Assembly (NCBI RefSeq): GCF_021130785.1
Contig: NC_060212.1
Coordinates: 150,378,501-150,442,500, forward strand
DNA: 64,000 bases
Reading direction: 5' to 3'
Origin: Homalodisca vitripennis
Lineage: Eukaryota; Arthropoda; Insecta; Hemiptera; Cicadellidae
The notes beneath the pieces are model-generated. The model ran no database searches and had not been told where the DNA came from. It saw nothing but the letters and a program-made list of their open reading frames with translations. Shown in pieces: positions 60,001 to 64,000 of this stretch; position 1 is the first letter of the stretch; every line of letters starts with the position of its first letter. Made by a program: the position numbers and the translations under genes.

Positions 60001-62483
60001 TTCCAGATTCAGTAAGTAGTTATGAATTTTTACCTTAAATGTCTAAGACTAGTGGTGTGATTTTTAATTTTGCTATTATCTATCATTTATTTTGATGGAA
60101 CTGATCCATTTGTTGTATTATATTAATCAACTTCATGGCCATCACCTTTTTGGGTAAAATATTTCAAATTCAAATTCTGAATATTTAATTTTTATCTAAC
60201 TAAACACACTTAATGACACAGTATTGAACCAGAAGCAACATGAAAACATTTCTGTAATAGCATAGTAATTTACATGCTTAAAAAAAGTACATGCATCAAT
60301 TTGCTCACGCACGACTTCCCATATAGTTTAAACTTTACAGCAAACTGTAGGGTACTTTTAATTGTTTTTATTGATACAGTTTTACTTGCAGATAATTTAA
60401 AGTGTTATATTCTGAAACACAGTTAGTCAAAATAAACAGAGAATTTCTTTGTAAAGATTTCCTGTTGAAGGTAAATAAAAAATTAAGCATGAGCAAACTT
60501 AGTTAAGATATAGTAAAACTTGGTTTATTATCACTGAATACATCCTTTTTACCTAACAAGTTTTCTTATTATTATAATCATTATGTTAAGATGCTTGTCA
60601 CAACAAGGAGTGTCCATTCCTTCACATCGACCCCGAAAGCAAGATCAAAGACTGTCCATGGTATGACCGAGGGTTCTGCCGCCATGGACCCAACTGCCGA
60701 CACCGGCACGTGCGGAGGGTGCTGTGCATGAACTATCTTGCCGGATTTTGCACAGATGGACCTGATTGTAAATATATGCAGTGAGTATGATTCATCATCG
60801 CAATACCACAATATCATAATTTAGTTTAATTCAGTTTTGTTCCTGAATGTGTAGGAGTTTATTTTTTCAATGATAGTTAAAAATGTTGAGTAGTCAACAC
60901 ACATGGAATTGATCATTAAAATGTTAAAGAGTAACTAAAGCAAAATCATCGTAAAATGGTAGCCTTGAGTGTTTTAGAATTTTTAGTTTAGCAAGTTTTT
61001 AATGTTCCAGTCGTTACAAGCTTGAAGTTTTTAATTCCAATTAGAACACAGATTTGTTTTTTTTAAGCATTGCTTTTTGATGTTATAGATAAATATAGTG
61101 TTGTATAAGTTGATAAAATAAAGAAATTTAAATAAATTTGTAGCATTTTGTTTTGTTGAATTGTACTGAAATATTTACACTCTTAAATTTAAGGGCTTTA
61201 ATAAAAAAAAGTTATTTGAAAACTATATTCTGTTATTTAATTTTGTTTTTGTTTTTTGCTTGAATAACGTACAGTGCTAATACCATTAAAGTCATTTCCA
61301 ATTTATATTAGTCTTATGCTGATATGCAAGTGTATTTTGTGCAGTCCAAGGTTTGAGCTGCCGGCAACAGATGTCATGCAGAAGGAAGGCAAGAAGGTGG
61401 TGATTGTCTGTCACTTCTGTGGAGAGTCAGGACACAAGGCCATCTACTGTCATAAGATGCCACAGGAGATGAAGGACGCAGAAGCTAAACAACCGGTATG
61501 TTCATTTTATAGCGAAGATGTAAAATTGTAAGGATGTTGATTTGTAGTTCAAGACATACACAACGTAAAAAGGCCTTCTGAATGTGTTTAAATTAGAATC
61601 CATTTAAAAACTAATAAGAGTGCCACAGCACTAAAGCATGAGCAACTTAAATTATGAATAAAGAAACACAGTTACCAAATCTAAAATCAGGTGCTTAGTT
61701 TTTAGTTCTTTTTGATACCATTGTTAAATCATTGACAACCAAAGTACAATATGCATTCATCCATCTAATCACATTGTAGCATTTACTAGGTTCTGGACTA
61801 TTGATGTAAAAGCTAGGTTTATGTATATTTTCTTCGCCTTTGGTATGTAAAAATCTCTCTAATTGTGATTTTTTTCTGAGAATTTGGTTTAAATTAATAA
61901 TAGAAAAACTAACAAAAAGACTGCTGATGGTTACTTTTTATAAATACAACATTATAAATTTTAACATTTAATTTTAACGTGTCGAAAATTGATTTTATTA
62001 TGCATGTTTTATTCTAAAAAATATTACTTATTAAGAAAAAGTATTTAAACCAATTGGACACCTATTTTACTTCTTTTTTTTCCAAAATGCATTTTTGCAC
62101 AACTCCAATGATGGGGGTCCTACTGGACATTCTCTGATATTTCCACCCGAGTGATATCACAAATATTCTTCACTTTAAAAAGTTAGAAATTCTTATATAC
62201 CTAAACAACTTTTTAAAATGTTAACTGCCAATTTCATTCTTGATTTTATTTAAGTTATTTGTCAAATGCTTAATTTGTTTCCTTAAAAATTAGAATATGG
62301 AGAATTTTTTGACAGTTATATAGTTTGACCTGGTGTCCTGAAGTTATTAATCTATCCAACCATTTATTTGTCCTTTAGACTAAAACAACTCAATTGATCA
62401 CCAAGACAGGAGAAGATGGCAAGGAAATTGTTGTTGCTGTCAAACCTACATTGAAACCTCTGGAAGAAGTCACATGCTTTAAG
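56986..62483 (+). CDS. CPSF30 subunit (CPSF4 / Clipper), five exons, 3' end outside window
   Basis: Exons 56986-57088, 59808-60011, 60591-60780, 61345-61495 and 62379-62483 join in phase into 251 residues; all splices are GT/AG. The protein starts MEFIVASVENMKF and has PLPFPGMD at 27-34, both diagnostic of CPSF30. Five CCCH fingers follow: C41-H59, C68-H86, C96-H114, C124-H142 and C148-H166. The second has the highly conserved WLRGLCKKGD. A C-x2-C-x4-H-x4-C zinc knuckle lies at 188-201 (CHFCGESGHKAIYC). The last exon ends VTCFK, the first Cys of a second knuckle completed beyond the window. CPSF30 sits in the nuclear pre-mRNA 3'-end processing complex, where its fingers bind the AAUAAA signal. 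Two knuckles is the arrangement in Drosophila Clipper. Start chosen by homology. Confidence 0.97.
58241..59085. mobile_element. Foldback/MITE-like DNA element with 8-bp target duplication
   Basis: Inverted arms span 58241-58596 and 58803-59085 around a 206-bp centre. The tips are GGTAATTCTAAGCAATATAT. GTCATTTC occurs directly outside both ends (58233-58240 and 59086-59093), an 8-bp target duplication as made by hAT- or P-type transposases. The left arm has an 89-bp stretch duplicated in tandem (58281 and 58370); the right arm has it once. The inner arm tips carry CAGCGCGAAGCGCTGCGCAGCGG. No transposase is encoded. It lies in CPSF4 intron 1. Confidence 0.93.
59165..59450. repeat. Degenerate tandem repeat, about 109 bp, 2-3 copies
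   Basis: GTGAGTACxTAAAxAxGACATTACATGCTxTCC and TGTGATATGCACACC occur at 59233 and 59342. A weaker partial copy starts near 59168. It follows the foldback element in CPSF4 intron 1. Confidence 0.75.
59808..60011 (+). CDS. CPSF4 exon 2: CCCH fingers 1 and 2, start of 3
   Basis: The acceptor TTGTTTTTAG completes Lys35. Encodes CEFFPKGTCIKGTACPLRH and CKHWLRGLCKKGDLCEFLH, then EYDMTKMPECYFYSRF. The donor is TTCA|GTAAGT. Confidence 0.97.
60591..60780 (+). CDS. CPSF4 exon 3: end of finger 3, fingers 4 and 5
   Basis: The acceptor is TTATGTTAAG, an AAG rather than the usual CAG/TAG. Encodes CHNKECPFLH, CPWYDRGFCRHGPNCRHRH and most of CMNYLAGFCTDGPDCKYMH. The donor is CA|GTGAGT. Confidence 0.97.
61345..61495 (+). 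CDS. CPSF4 exon 4: first zinc knuckle
   Basis: The acceptor is TTTTGTGCAG. Encodes PRFELP, a linker, then the CCHC knuckle CHFCGESGHKAIYC and a charged stretch. The donor is CCG|GTATGT. Confidence 0.96.
62379..62483 (+). CDS. CPSF4 exon 5: linker and start of second knuckle
   Basis: The acceptor is TTTGTCCTTTAG. Encodes 35 residues, a Thr/Lys-rich linker ending LKPLEEVTCFK. The donor is AAG|GTAATG. The remaining knuckle residues must lie past 64000, since no acceptor followed by a C-G-x-x-G-H frame was found up to the edge. Confidence 0.93.
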
Positions 62484-62973
62484 GTAATGTTCTGTAATTG
62501 TGGTGTCATAAACAGTTTACAAAATTTCTGTCTATATTACATTACTGTTTAGTTAATTATTGGAATAGGGAATAGCCAGTTTATTTGTTGATATTATTAC
62601 ATATAATTTAGGTATTTGTGATGACATGTTTTATAATCCATACATTCAAAGTACTGGAAGAAACGTTTTGTGTAGTTTGATAGCATAGACCTGATTTATT
62701 GATTTACTTTTACATGTTTGAAATAGTTCATAAAATTACAGTACAATTAAAACATATTTGAAAGTACTGTCTCTTGAAAGTTTTACAATTTTATAAATCT
62801 CAAATATTTTTATAAGCAAACGTTGATATTATGTGATTATATTTCGCTAATTTTCTTATGTAAATGTAAAAATTTAAAATGTTATATGATTTTTTACTAT
62901 TTTTCAAGCAGCTTGAGAATAAATACTGTACAGTAGAATAGTCAACTATCCAAGCCCCTGGCCTGGCTGGTGT

Positions 62974-63013
<40 letters not shown>

Positions 63014-64000
63014 AACACCCATTTGCATGACTCTACTGCTATGGTTTAGGTTGAGCAAAAATGGTACAGGATTAGAACGATCGGTAGATTGTAGATTAGC
63101 ATCTATTGGTTGCAACCATATCATAGTCACGTTTCACTTTAGTCAGCAGTTTGCAGATACAAATGGTCTTACAGTGTTTTAAGTGTGTATTGTTAATGTT
63201 GTTTCATACCTGTAACCATTATTATTTACAATAATATTTATTAAATATGAGTTGGTAAATGTAAAATGTTGTTTCTTTAGAAGCAAAGTTTAAATCAATT
63301 GAACTAAAACAATGGGGAGAGTATAAGGGCTGTTACAGCTGAGTTAGGTGCTGAGGAAGTGGGTAAGAACTGGAAAATAAAATAAGTAATATTAAATTGT
63401 CGGTACTGATCTAAGTGAAAGTGCTGATGATAGTGGCTAAGCAAGAAACAGACGAAAAGCATATATGAGCTGATGTCAGACACTAATTCTTTGGTTTTTT
63501 TCCAATGACATGTAAGTCTGACTACTAGACCAATGCTTTATACAGAGGTTTAAATTTTCATGAAAGATTTAAAGATGGCAAGGAATTTTTTACAGCTGTG
63601 ATAGCTGGATAAATAAATGGAAAACAAAGTATTTTGTCTGGGAATTCTCACACCAAGGGTGAAACCCCATCTGCAGACCATACTATAAGGTTTAGTTTTT
63701 ATTTGAAACTGGGAGAGTTTGTTTTAATGGTTTGAAATCTGTTTGAATTTTAAATTGTAACAAGACTGGATAAAATCACTGAAAGTTGCCTTCTTAATAA
63801 TCATTTACATCAAGACAGGAACAAACAGCAGCAGACTATAAAAAAGTAAGGAGAGGATCACAATCCTTGCATGTTACAGGATCATTTAAACTGAAACATT
63901 TACTTATCCGCAAACCAAAAACACAAAGGGCGTTTAAAAATCTTAATGTTTTTAACTTTGCATTGAAATTAGAAAAATGCTTGCTCAGAAAGAATGTACT
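62484..64000 (+). other. CPSF4 intron 5 (partial)
   Basis: AT-rich intronic DNA to the window edge. It holds a hairpin-forming TA tract at 62970-63019. No exon recognised. Confidence 0.7.
62970..63019. repeat. (TA)n tract flanked by GGTGTTGTTT / AAACAACACC
   Basis: The TA run (about 62979-63010) is enclosed by 10-nt complementary arms, so the whole stretch is one near-perfect palindrome able to form a cruciform. It could be a TA-rich palindromic MITE or a microsatellite with fortuitous arms. Confidence 0.85.

Noticed and set aside
60581..60817. 78-codon - strand frame
   Set aside because: Antisense of CPSF4 exon 3.
1..64000. A novel multi-gene system (defence, biosynthetic or toxin cassette)
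   Set aside because: Only two recognisable genes and one orphan exon are present. The rest is repeats or unassigned AT-rich DNA, and I see no gene cluster that would support such a claim.

Overview
This window is eukaryotic nuclear DNA, almost certainly from an insect. It is AT-rich, its genes are split by GT/AG introns, and it is crowded with arthropod-type repeats: Tc1/mariner elements, a CR1-like LINE with an esterase ORF1, a Penelope-like fragment, RTE-like fragments, a tRNA-derived SINE, MITEs and satellites. The order of insect cannot be fixed from the sequence; a hemipteran is only a guess. Most long reading frames here are by-products of satellite monomers whose length is a multiple of three, not genes.

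Two protein-coding genes are clear, both on the + strand. A GILT (gamma-interferon-inducible lysosomal thiol reductase) gene has five coding exons between 31578 and 43368 that join in phase into a 197-residue secreted/lysosomal protein. Its active site is C-S-D-S rather than C-x-x-C. The gene for the 30-kDa subunit of the cleavage and polyadenylation specificity factor (CPSF4/Clipper) begins at 56986 and runs off the right edge. Five exons give 251 residues with five CCCH fingers, one complete zinc knuckle and the start of a second. A third gene is suggested by one GC-rich, exon-like open stretch on the - strand (45975-46275) with a canonical donor and a promoter-like block behind it. Its product is not recognised.

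Layout. 1-2900: degenerate minisatellites, (TA)n tracts and RTE-like fragments. 2900-10640: AT-rich DNA with a minisatellite (4890-5700) and a dead DD41D-type mariner (7297-8259). 10650-24400: a dispersed repeat that grades into a 123-bp satellite of about 63 monomers, split by a 5.2-kb CR1-like LINE on the - strand (13490-18734). 26560-27300: Penelope-like reverse transcriptase remnant. 28400-30558: 78-bp satellite with a seven-monomer higher-order period. 31578-43368: GILT, with a 535-bp MITE in its last intron. 43720-56900: mostly repeats and unannotated DNA, including palindromic repeats, a SINE and two copies of an unnamed dispersed repeat. 56986-64000: CPSF4, with an 845-bp foldback element carrying an 8-bp target duplication in intron 1.

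The two recognised genes are housekeeping or immune-housekeeping genes that work independently. No operon-like or defence-like system is present. The most informative signals are structural: the origin of the 123-bp satellite from a dispersed element, the LINE nested in it, and a clustered pattern of single-base indels in the repeat core that looks like assembly-consensus error and may explain why the LINE appears broken.
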